NCBI RefSeq assembly: GCF_022539315.1
Contig: NC_066316.1
Span: forward strand, 51,771,994-51,835,993
Reading direction: 5' to 3'
Source: Serinus canaria
Taxonomy: Eukaryota > Chordata > Aves > Passeriformes > Fringillidae
Length of the DNA stretch: 64,000 nt
The notes under the pieces were generated by a model that was given only the letters and a program-made list of their open reading frames with translations, was not told the DNA's origin and made no database searches. Position numbers and translations under genes: made by a program. Positions 1 to 10,317 of this stretch are shown in pieces (position 1 is the first letter of the stretch; each line of letters opens with the position of its first letter).

Positions 1-2470
1 CATGCTCTCAGTAGACTTTCTTTTTGTAGTGGTTGCACACCTTAAACTGAGCACTAGTATTGTATTTAGCCTTTATATTATTATGGCACAGTTATTATGT
101 TCTGCAGGTTGGCTTTCTGTGAAAAGACAGAGCAGGGAAGTTTGGCAGTTGTCTTTTCAGTCACAAGCACATCTTCCTCATGATTATTTCAAAATATTTA
201 TTACACATTTCATATATTTTAAAATAATTAGGATAGTAAATCCCAGGAATCAAAAGACAAAAGTAGGCATGATTATATCATCAAAATCTGTGTGCAGTCC
301 TGAAAAGAAAAAAGGTAACATCACAGAGAAACTAAAAATACTTCTCTCTACTGAGGTCTTCTCATGCTGACAAAATAATGTAGCAATAATTGTAGGAGCA
401 CCTGTTTTCTTATGAAAGTCAAAGCAAATTTTCTGAAAGGCTTCTGTATTTGAAATTATTGTAAGAAGTTGTAAAATCAAGTGGATCATAACAAATCATG
501 TGCAGTCAGATTATGCAAAATATTTAATATTTTAATGTTTAAGTATCACTGTAGAGATGAGTTACAATTGGAATTAAGAGCTGCAACGTTGACCTCACCT
601 GTGTTTAATAAGGAGAGAAAAGGTCTACAAACATAGGCAGAGAACCCTTTGTGTATCCATACCTAGAGTAATGTATTGTAATGGAAGCAAGAGCATTACC
701 TCCAAATTGAGTAGTACCTTATGCTCATGGATAGCACCGTCAAAATTAAATAGTCCTGAAAGATAGCCTTTTATGTTGAAAAAGAAGGCTATTCTCCAGT
801 GCCAGTGAAAGTATCAAAGACCTTCACCAGTGGCTTATATTTTAATGTTTCACATATATATTAGTTCAGAAGCTCTGTGTTAAGGCTTGCTGTTAAGCAC
901 CTAGGTTGAGACTGGCTTCATGTGGCTTCATTACTCCAAATGTGTAACTTTAACCTGACATCTTGATTTTGACTGTGAATGCTGGGAGAGCTGTCTGCAT
1001 TCTTCTAGGGCAAATTATAACTATATTCTACTTATTGCTCACAGTTGTGCAATTGTGTTACTTTCAGAACATAGTTAGAGACAAAGATCATAACCTGGAA
1101 ATGGATACAGAAAAGAGTCTGGGAAAAGGGATCATAATGTACTGCTTTCCTTTCAAGTTATAAAAGCATGTGGAAAACAGCACATCAATGGGCACACACA
1201 CTGAAATGGCAGTGCATCCACATGGCAGATGCCTGTATGCTCTGCTATGCTTGCAGAGAGTTTCCAAAGCCATCCAAAAGACTGAACACCCCTTCACTTC
1301 ACATCATATGAAAAATTGCACACCCCCTCACTTCGCATCAAGTTTCAAAGCTTGTAGTTCAAGCTGACACCATCTTAAACTACTAAAAATGTGACATGGC
1401 AGCAAAAAAATTAATTTCTCCCAGAACTAGGGGAATGCTGTTATACTTTTTCCATTTCTAAGAAATTATATTTTATATATTATAATAAATTTAATTTGTT
1501 TGTTCCACTCTGAATTTCAGAAAGTAATGCACAATTTGAAAGTATAAAGCCATTCAAAGACACAATTTTCTGTCTAGCAATGAAGTTTAAAAAGACATTA
1601 GTGATACAAACATCCTAATGTGCATTGTGTATCCATGACAAAAAACATGTGGGGAAATACAGACATAAGAGAGTGAGTTGTGGCAGGGAATTAGTTGGGG
1701 AATAGAACAACTTTTGTGTGACTGCTCAGTTTTATTTAAGTTTCAAACTGAGTTTTCCAGAGTCTTGTTGTCCATATCAAATTGGCCACCCACTCAAATG
1801 TTTGTTTCCTGCCTGCCACCTCCTGCAACACACCAATAGCAGATGGACAGGCCATATCCTCAGCTGCAGTAAACCAATCTAGCTTTGCCAGTCTTAGGGG
1901 AATTATCTCAATTTACAGAGGCTGAAGAGCTGTCATGGTAAATAATTTTCTTGTAACACTTAGCTGTGAGTAATAACTCCACCAGTAAGTAGAAGTCAGT
2001 CACCAAAAGGGGAGGAAGGAGAGCCAACAGACCTGTGCAAGTACCAAAATGCTTGAGACAATTTAGCATACAGTTAAGCAGGACTGCAGTAGCCCAAATT
2101 AAAAGCACAATTCACTGAGGTAGGAACAATACAGCCCCAAACATACTTCGTATGTGGACGCTTGCAGACCTCTTAAAAGTTTGACACATTTCTTCCAGCC
2201 TCAGAGACAGGGAAGATGAAAGCTGGGGAGCTAGAAGCAGCAAACTATAATGAGCACCAAACTATACTGAAAAGCCCATCAGCTGTCAGGAGACAGTGTT
2301 CCCTGCAAAGGATTATAAAATAGAGCCAAAGGACTCCTGGCTTGCTTATGCGTGAAGGGGTGTATGAGATGTGAGACAGTGAGATGCAAGTAAGGTGGAT
2401 GTTTGTATGTTTGTATGTTCTTCATAAAAAAATCTGTTAAAAACCCCATGTCCATTGTAATCCAGTTATC

Positions 2471-2600
2471 ACACAACAGTCTGAGTTGGAAAGGACCCAG
2501 AAGGATCATCAAGTCCAGCTATGGTGTGAATGGCCCATAGAGGGATCAAACCCACAACTCTGGCATTATTTACACCATCCTCTAACCAGCTGAGCTAATC
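2471..2600 (-). mobile_element. tRNA-Ile-derived SINE with CR1-like 3' tail (TguSINE1 type)
   Basis: Read on the minus strand, 2598 down to about 2531 is a diverged tRNA-Ile. It contains TTAGCTCAGCTGGTTAGAG (the A-box side of the D arm) and GGGTTTGATCCC (the B-box/T-arm), followed by TATGGGCCA. The next bases, down to about 2471, are a CR1-type tail with AAGTCC, TCCTTCTGGGTCCTTTCCAACTC and a terminal TGTGTGAT. A tRNA-Ile head on a CR1 tail is the architecture of the passerine TguSINE1 family. It is a non-autonomous element mobilised by CR1 machinery. It is the main lineage marker in the window and indicates a songbird or close relative. The copy is diverged and has no coding capacity. Confidence 0.8.
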
Positions 2601-2972
2601 TCAGGATCTTCCTAAAAGAAAAAAATTAGCATCATTCTGAAAGCATTCTGAAACACCTGGATGAATATTCCAAGAATACATGTATATTCTTCCTCAGAGA
2701 ATAACCAGTTTCTCCAAAACTAACTTTTAAATTCATCTGTGTGATGACTGACTGTGTAACAGCAACCAGGAAGGAGATCTGCATTTAATATTGATGGCAG
2801 GATTCAGTTTTTCTCCATGTGGACAAAATACTTGTCAGTTTTGTCTTTTCAGTACATGGGGGAGCTGCCAGTGGTTAAATCTGTACAATGAATACAGGAA
2901 AACTGAGTCGACTTCTTCAGTACGGGAGCAAAGTCCTTCCCATTTATTTCTCTTTCTGTACTGTTTAAATGT

Positions 2973-3008
2973 GACCAGGTGGTCCATAACTTTTCTGACC
3001 ACCTGGTC
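2973..3008. repeat. perfect 12-bp inverted repeat with 12-nt loop
   Basis: GACCAGGTGGTC at 2973-2984 is exactly complementary to GACCACCTGGTC at 2997-3008, with a 12-nt spacer. Each arm is itself nearly palindromic around an E-box-like CAGGTGG core. It would form a stable stem in single-stranded DNA or pre-mRNA. No function is assigned. Confidence 0.7.
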
Positions 3009-4714
3009 TGGATGGTGCTCCTGTGAATAAGCTTTCTTCTTTTTCGAGTCTTGAATCCTTACGCTTCTTCTGGAACACTTTCCATGTGACGTAAAGGAGC
3101 TTACAGTATAATTAACCCGCTAAAAAAATGCCCCTGTTTTCAATGGAGAGTTGAACGCATTTTCTATCTATAAAATTGTTACAGCATGCTTTTTCCCTTG
3201 GGAAGAAAAATAAATCTATGAAGTAAATCCAGTAACTATAAAAGCCCAGTATTTTTCTCTCTTCCCTCCTATTATGCAGTTGCTGGGTTGGCGGATAATG
3301 TGCAATGCTTTATGTTATTTTACTATGTAATATATTGGTCAAATTATGTTCTTGTGTATATCCAAATATGGTAGTTTGGAGCTCAGAGTCTTTGCAAGCA
3401 GCTGGCAAAGGGAATTTGCAGTGCCACAGACAACACAGAATCCTTATACACCATGTATCTGTGACTTTTCCTGGGTATGGCGTGACAGTCACCCTTCCCT
3501 CAGGTCTCACACTCTCATGTTTGAAAGGGTTTTCTTTCAATCTGAGAAGAGGTGTAGTAATTAGTATAAGTGTTGTGACATCACTGATAACTCCCAGAGG
3601 AGACTGGGAATTAAGTACAGTGGCAGTTATTCTTCATGTTCTGCAAGAAACAGTTTCATTTCCAGCATATACACTGTGAAAATGTGTAAGAGGTAGCAGA
3701 CATTTGCGGGAGATACAGGTCTGAGGCAGAACTGAGGAGCCAGAAGTAAAACCGAGGGCTGTTGCAATCTGTACCAGAGACCTTTGCATGAATGGTAACC
3801 GGAATTTTTCTGTGGAGAAATTTGCTGTAAGAATTGTGCTGCCATAAATGTGACAATAAAACTGAGCATATTAACATTCTCTTTTGAAAAATAATGTTCT
3901 CTGAAATAGAGTGAACAGAATTTTCATTCATGTACTCGTGGAGAAAAAGTATGAGTCGTGATACTTTCTCATTTAGTGGTTGTTATTTTGCCCATGCAAA
4001 TGAGCATACTTAACAACAATTAAAGCAATTCTGCCTAAATACCCTTACAGAAATATATAAATTGCTGTAGGACTAGAAATTTCTAGATACTTGTGCAAAG
4101 TCCAAAACTGCTGACCCAACTGTTAGTAAATAGGGAACAGTTTGGATAGAAATATTCATGAGCACACAATTGCAGTATTCGACCAGAAAGCTGCTGGGGA
4201 CAAAATGAGAAGATGCCTAATGCTGTGCAGAAATGCCCATTAGCTGAATTCAGCAACAAAAGGCTCCAATTTGCCAAGGATTGTAATGGGGCCTTTCTTC
4301 TACTGCGATATTTAAAAGAAGGAAGGGACAACCTTCACTGGTGTAATGCAGACATGCAGACAAATAATTAAAATAATATATCTTAAAAGCATGTCATACT
4401 GTTTTTTTCAAATAACTGGTTTGTCCCATTGCTAAATGCATCCTTACTAGATGAAGAGAGTACTAGGTGAGAAGTAATTTTTATTAAGTGAGTTGAAGCC
4501 GAGTTGGAGGTCAGTAGGTAACATGACCTAATATTGCCCCTAACACAATTTAGCTCAAGTCAAATTCCCCTTAGGGTGTGCTGCTGGTATACTACAGTGA
4601 TAAAAGCGACCTGATGAATGTTTGATTTAATGAATGTTACTTTAACCCCTGCTGCCAGTCTGCCCTTATTCCTACTTTTTTTTTGATAGTTTACATATCT
4701 GCTCTTGGTTCCAG

Positions 4715-5335
4715 TTGCCGTGTCTCTGAGGAATCAGAAAGTCATCATTCCCCAGGTTCCTGACATCGATGCTGTGTCTGTGGCAGAGACCGTCGCAGTG
4801 CCAGAGCTTAGGCAGTTTACACTGTGCTTTGAAGCAACCAAGGGCAACAGCGATGACAACGACGACTGGAAGGTTTTCTCCTACACTGATGCATTGTTGA
4901 GAGAGCTCTTCAGCTTCGGGAAGACCACAAAAGGCCATTTTCTGTCCATCTCAGGCACACAGTGCATCCTTAAGAATGCACTGCCCCGAAATGCAGAGTT
5001 TTTCACAGGAACCTTTCAACAGCTGTGTGTTGTATGGGACAGCTTTTGGGGCGCTATAGGTGTATATGCCAAAAGCACCTATCATGTGGTGGACTGTCCA
5101 GAGATCTTTGACAAAGTTATCCCTGGAAATGGGAGGCTGGTGCTGGGCTCTAACAGCAATGAAGTGAGCTCTCTAAATGGGGACATTTACAACTTCCGCC
5201 TCTGGAATTTCACCATGAATGCGCAAACACTGGCCAACCTCAGCTGCGATGTGAAAGGAAACATTGTAGACTGGGAAAATGAATTCTGGAGTATTCCAAC
5301 TTCAGCGCTGAAGGCAGAAAACAATTTGAGTTGTG
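4715..5335 (+). CDS. ADGRG6: ADGRG6 exon: pentraxin-like (PTX/laminin-G fold) domain
   Basis: This 621-nt exon runs from acceptor TTCCAG at 4709-4714 to donor GTGAGT at 5336 and is phase 1 at both ends. It encodes about 207 residues, beginning [14 protein letters not shown] and ending ENNLSC. The PTX-like extracellular domain follows the CUB domain in ADGRG6. A pentraxin-like core is visible as QLCVVWDS (codons around 5020-5040), with Gln in place of the usual His of the HxCxxW signature. Its probable disulfide partner is the Cys in FTLCFEATK. The strings VIPGNG, LVLGSN and [14 protein letters not shown] are diagnostic of ADGRG6. Three N-glycosylation sequons lie near the end (NFT, NLS, NLS). 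The upstream border was set by homology: human [10 protein letters not shown] follows directly on the CUB exon, so an acceptor at 4688-4689 was not chosen. Confidence 0.95.
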
Positions 5336-6648
5336 GTGAGTATGCCTTGCCAAAACTTTTTTGCTTATTCCCCCCCCCCCCCACTTCTGTATTGTGCTGA
5401 ACGTACCACATACCAAGATGGAAAAAAATTAGAGCATTCCCATGAAAGAAAAATAGGAAGGTCTTACTTACCTTTATTAGAGTTTAGCTCACCACTTACC
5501 ATGAAGAGAGGCTTTGAAAGGTTATGGAGTTGATTCCTTAAAGGCAAAGGACAAGTCCCCTAAGTTTATTTAGTTGCTGCTTGAAATGATCTGTAGATCA
5601 AGGATTTCCTAAACATTCCATATTGGCTCATACAAAAGGGGAATAACGGCGAGTACCTACTAGCCTCAAATAAGATTACTGTGGTCTCTGGAGAAAAAAA
5701 TAGAAAATATTACTAAATGTTTTTATACCTGCCCTTTGGCCCTTTGATTAGCCAGAGGAGCCCATGCTAGCTGTATATGCAGAGCCAGCAAGAACATTGA
5801 CAAAAGCAGTGCATAGGTGACAGGAAACTAGAATAAAATATTAAATTAGAAGAAGTGGACAGAAAGGAAGAGCTTGAGATAAAAATCATAAGATTTTTTC
5901 TTCATGATGACATATTATCAGTCCTTTTTTAACTGGTACTTACTGAAGGTGTTTTTTCCTGTAGATTACTCCAGAAGATAAATTCCAATACATTTACCAA
6001 CCTTTTCTCATTTTATGGCTCAGACACTTAATTCACATAAATGTCCTGGAGTATTTTTTGTATATTTGACAGAGCATCTGTCACATTCTGAGAATCCTCA
6101 GCTTAGAAGAGAAGCTGCCATCACTAAGGCATTCTAGTTTCTGCATCTAGTAGTTCTTGAGGGATTAAAGTGGCTAAAAAAGCTGCTTTTCTTGCTTTAT
6201 TGTACTCATATCAAAGTGTGGGATACTCATTTGCAGAACTACTAAGAAAGATCTCAACATGCCTCTGCTAAGAAAAATTAATCAACACCTGCATGAAACC
6301 CCAAGCAACTAGGTACCTTCACTTTTCTACCAGAACAAAGAAATGGCTGATCTGACCATGAGTGATGAACAGAAACATTTTTCTGGACAAAACCATTTTT
6401 TTTGGACAAAAAAAAGTTGTTTCTATTTCATCAATATAAACTGATCTAAAATAGATAGAGAATAACTTACCAGAAAATCATGCTCTTCTTACTCTGTTAC
6501 ACCATGATGTAACAGCAACATGATGTACCATAACACTTTTACCAAACAACCTATCTCTGTAAAAGCTGCAATCTCATTTAATTTTGATTGGAGTAGGAGT
6601 CTTGTTCTTCTTTCTGCTAAAGACTGTACAATCCTAAGACACAAATAT

Positions 6649-6668
6649 AATATCACAGCTGTGATATT
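6649..6668. repeat. 20-bp perfect palindrome with central E-box
   Basis: AATATCACAGCTGTGATATT reads identically on both strands and is centred on CAGCTG, a canonical E-box. Its symmetry would suit a dimeric DNA-binding protein, but a single intronic palindrome of this length can also arise by chance. The function is unknown. Confidence 0.65.
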
Positions 6669-8263
6669 GTAGATAGATTTTTTTCCCACAACTTTATTCC
6701 CTGGGATGTGAGTTATCAATAGTTTCCCTGCATCAGAACATTGTTTTAGAAAAAGGATATTAGTGTTCCTGCTTTAGGCCCAGCATCCATTCAAGTAATT
6801 TAAAATGTATCTACATAAAAACCTTGTTGTTGCCTCTAAATAAGCCTATGAGGAAACTGACTCTCTAGCCAGTCTTTTTCTTTCCTTGATGTGAAATCAC
6901 CCTCTGTGATACAGGCTTTCCTGAGCCATAGTATTCCTAAAAGAAAATTCTGGGTGCAATGCCATTTCAAAGATCGTTACTAATCCCAGAGATGAAATTG
7001 TCAGAATTGTCTTCCCTTCCTCCTCCCAAGTAAAAGCCTTCTTTGTAAAATCAGCCTTCAACAGGAGAGTTGATGAGTCAGGCTATCAACCATGAATAAA
7101 CCACTGACATTGGGGAGCTGACTCTGATTAGCCTTCATTTAACAGCAGTGAAAGGATTTATACAGAAAAGAGTTTTTCACACAGCTCCAATAATGCTTCA
7201 CCAGGAAGTGGCCTGTGACTTAAAAAAAAGCAAACCAAGCATTTAGCAGTGATCTCAACATATCTTTGCCTGAACAGTGCTTACATTTTCAAGGGGTATT
7301 ATTTTTATAGTTTCTCAAACAAAGCTTTTACATGTAGATTTATGGGGCATAAAACACCGGCAAATTGCTTCAGATAATCTTTTCATAGTTTTACCTTCTA
7401 TTAGTTTATTCCTTAGACTAATGTTTTCACAGCTGTGCAGTTGTGGTGGGGTGTTTGCATAAGACTTGACAGAATTCTGGTTTTATTGCCATACCTTTGT
7501 GCAGATTGCATGTAAAGGTATGCATACACAGTCTAGGTATCCAGACTTACTTTAAAACAAGTTCCCTAGGTAATGATAGAAGTATGGCTATTGCCCACCA
7601 GTTCAGAGTTCAGTGCCAGCAAACTGAGAAACATTTAATCAACTTCTGGTTCTGATTCTGAAGCCTGCACTGGCTACAGCTCCAGCAGGATAGGATCTAC
7701 TCATTTTAAGGGCAACGTGGCCACATATCTGTCCATGCCTGCAATTGTTTGTTTTTTCATGTGCATTTCATGGGTTCCTCATTCCCAAAGGCCAAAGGAA
7801 TCCTTAATTTTGCTCTCAGATTTAACTCAGTGTGGGATGTGTCTGCCTTAGGCAGCTGGCCAGTGTTTCAGGCTAAGATAATTGCCCTCAGTGCTGTTTA
7901 TGAATAGTGGAATCAAAAAGGCTACTCCACAGGTCAGTGCATCTCATGCTGGAAAAGATGTCTCAGTGCAGTCAAAGTTCTTTTGCTGTGGGAGTGCCTC
8001 TTCCTCTCCACTGGCTATAAAGTCAAGCATGACAACCAGATATGGATGTCTGAGTTTTAGACATTTGAAGTGAGATGTGTCACACAATGTGTCTGTAATA
8101 CAGGTTCATGGGGTGACAAATCCTGTCAGCAAATCTGCTCCAGAATGGGCTCCTGTCTTCATGGGTCCACAGCTCCTACCAGGAGTTTTCTCCAGTGCCA
8201 GTTTTCCATGGAGCAACAGCCTCCTTCAGGCATCCACCTGCTCTGGCATGTGGTCCTCCACAG

Positions 8264-8495
8264 GCTGCAGGTGGATCTCTGCTCCACCATGAACCTCCAT
8301 GGCTGCAGGTGGATCTCTGCTCCACCATGGACCTCCATGGGCTGCAGGTGGATCTCTGCTCCACCATGGACCTCCATGGGCTGCAGGTGGATCTCTGCTC
8401 CACCATGGACCTCCATGGGCTGCAGGTGGATCTCTGCTCCCCCATGGACCTCCCTGGGCTGCAGGTGGATCTCTGCTCCACCATGGACCTCCCTG
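8264..8495. repeat. 39-bp tandem repeat, six copies (minisatellite)
   Basis: Six head-to-tail copies of a unit starting GCTGCAGGTGGATCTCTGCT and ending ACCTCCATGG. Spacing is 38, 39, 39, 39, 39 and 38 bp. The copies differ by only a few substitutions (CCATGAACC in copy 1, CCCCCATGG and TCCCTGG in later copies), so amplification or homogenisation is recent. Because 39 is a multiple of 3, several frames on both strands stay open across the array and give artificial Ser/Trp/His-rich peptides. I do not regard these as genes. The unit is much more GC-rich than the flanking intron. Confidence 0.92.
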
Positions 8496-9769
8496 GCTGC
8501 AGAGGCACAGCTGCTTCCCATGGTCTGCACCACGGGCTGCAGGGGAATCTGAGCTCGGGCACCTGGAGCACCTCCTGCCCCTCCTTCCTCACGGGCCCTG
8601 GTGTCTGTGGGATTTTGCTCTCACACATTCGTTCTCCTCTCTTGGCTGCAATTGCTGCTGTGCAGTAACTTTTCCCCCTTTTAAAATCCATTGTCCCAGA
8701 GACACTGCCATTGCTGCCTACAGGCTCAGCCTTGGCCAATGCATCCATCTTGGAGCTGGCTGGCATTGGCTCCATTGGACATAGGGAAAGCTTCTATGAG
8801 AGGCTTCTCAGAGAACTGCCCCTGTAACCCCCCCTTGCTGCCAAACACTTGCCATGCAAAATCAATGCAGTAGTCTTCTGACTTAAACGTTTTGTAAATT
8901 TGGATTTTATTTTTGTTTTAAGTTTCACCAAATAAAATCACAATCTTGTTTAAAATACTCAGTGAAGAAAATATGAACACCCACAGTATTTCCAGCTAAC
9001 TCCCAGGTCATCTTTTCATGTTACACAATGTGGGTGAAAGAGAGTAGTTTTTGATATTGACTGTTTAATATTAACAAATTTATTTTGGGAGTAAAAGCCT
9101 ACCACATGCAGGGGATAGTACATTCACTTAGAACATCCTTTCTGGAGTTCATAATAATTGTACCAAGAAAGTGACTTTGCCTCTATCTCTAAATCAATTT
9201 AAAAAAAAATCAGTGAAATTTAATATTTGTTGTAGATCATTTAATATTTGTTGTTTTAATTACACCCTATATTTGTTGGCAACACATGTAGGGGTATCTG
9301 TGTCATGATACAGTTTCTTTGTCAAAGCTCCACGCTTCATTTGTTCTTGCATCATAGGAAATATTTTCTTAGCTATCTTTGCAAGCTGATGGGTGGTGGC
9401 AATTTAATTTCGCGGAAGGATAGTGTGTTTCATGAGAGAACCTCATTGACTCAATATGATTCTGAAGTGGACAGAACAAAAGCCAAAAGGGCAAAACTCC
9501 TAGTGGGTTCACATTTTGCCAGAGCTCTATGGTCCCTTTGTGTTCAACACAGTGTGCAAAGGCAGCTGTATCTGCAGCTGAACCCCTGGGATACGTGGAG
9601 TGTAATTAATGCAGTTGCACCCGTTCTTTTTCTGTAGCCATTCTTAGGTGCCTTGGTTTTGTCTCCAGATCAACAAAGTGTAATGCCTGTTGTTATGAAT
9701 AATTCCGTAGAGGTACAGACTTATAACATTATCTGTTTATAAGTCATGCATACCAGCATATTAATCACA

Positions 9770-10020
9770 CCCTCGCCCTGGGCAGAGGAGCAAGTTTAAT
9801 CACCTTTTATCTGGCTGCTGTCTGTCCCGGGCAGATTACTCACAAGTGTGTGTTGGGCAGCCTGTGCTGCAGCAGCAAAGCGTGGTCGCTCCTCCAAGGC
9901 GCGCCTTGTTATGAAAATCACATAAATCCTGTGGCCACACTGACCCCTTTCCTTAAACCCATTTCACAGAGCTCACACAAGCTGCATTCCTTTAATGTGA
10001 TGTTATTCAGTGAAAGCTGA
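9770..10020. promoter_or_regulatory. GC-richer intronic patch, candidate conserved element
   Basis: Within an AT-rich intron this block is relatively GC-rich and looks non-repetitive. It includes TGTCCCGGGCAG near 9825, GGCGCGCC at 9899-9906 and several CAGCAG/CTGCTG words. It lies about 230 bp before linker exon 1. Enhancers in ADGRG6 introns are known in mammals, but correspondence with this block is only inference. Confidence 0.25.
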
Positions 10021-10248
10021 GAAAACCGCAGGAGGATACATGAGTGACTCTAACTTGCAAGTCAGCAGGGTTTTCAAGGATTCCTGAGCTGCAACAGAAA
10101 CTGAAGACTTGTAAGTCATATAGGCAAATGGCAGTGTCAGTTCTGCCACTGAGAGAAATTAGGAAGAGGAATGTGTCACTGTGTGATATAATGTGTTTTA
10201 GGCCCAGTAACTAACCCTTTTTAAATTATTTGATTTCTCCTTTTAAAG

Positions 10249-10317
10249 GCTCATATCTAATTCCCTCTTCTTCAATTGAACCAACCAGTTGTGCAAACCT
10301 AGGAAGCCTTTGCCAAG
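10249..10317 (+). CDS. ADGRG6: ADGRG6 exon: short linker after PTX (SYLIP...CANLGSLCQ)
   Basis: This 69-nt exon, phase 1 at both ends, runs from the AG at 10247-10248 to donor GTAAGA at 10318. Joined to the G left by the PTX exon it reads GSYLIPSSSIEPTSCANLGS then LCQ, which aligns with the human segment SYLIPLPAAELASCADLGT then LCQ. It is the first part of the extracellular linker between the PTX and SEA domains and contributes a Cys pair (CANLGSLC). Being a multiple of 3 and symmetric, it can be skipped or joined to any of the following phase-1 exons without a frameshift. Confidence 0.92.

Larger units (their letters stand above)
1..4714 (+). other. ADGRG6: intron preceding the PTX exon (CUB exons lie upstream)
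   Basis: No ADGRG6 coding sequence is recognisable here, and none of the short open frames resembles a CUB domain. The region holds one tRNA-Ile-headed SINE on the minus strand (2471-2600) and a perfect 12-bp inverted repeat (2973-3008). The remainder is unremarkable AT-rich sequence. It ends with a pyrimidine-rich tract and the acceptor TTCCAG at 4709-4714. Confidence 0.85.
5336..10248 (+). other. ADGRG6: intron between PTX exon and linker exon 1
   Basis: This 4.9-kb intron contains a poly-C run just after the donor (about 5371-5383), a 20-bp perfect palindrome at 6649-6668 and a six-copy 39-bp minisatellite at 8264-8495 with GC-rich flanks. A locally GC-rich, possibly conserved patch lies at about 9770-10020. 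No coding exon or full-length transposon is apparent. Confidence 0.85.

Noticed and set aside
1..4700. CUB-domain exons upstream of the PTX exon
   Set aside because: No frame in this stretch shows the CUB cysteine pattern. They must lie outside the window.
4690..4714. Earlier acceptor (AG at 4688-4689) for the PTX exon, adding about eight residues
   Set aside because: The human protein continues straight from the CUB exon into [10 protein letters not shown], and the phase-1 join at 4715 fits. The earlier AG would add FTYLLLVP, which has no counterpart.
8159..8784. Several overlapping 120-200-codon open frames on both strands around 8.1-8.8 kb
   Set aside because: They arise because the 39-bp minisatellite has a period divisible by 3. 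The peptides are repeats of the array and have no homology or splice context.
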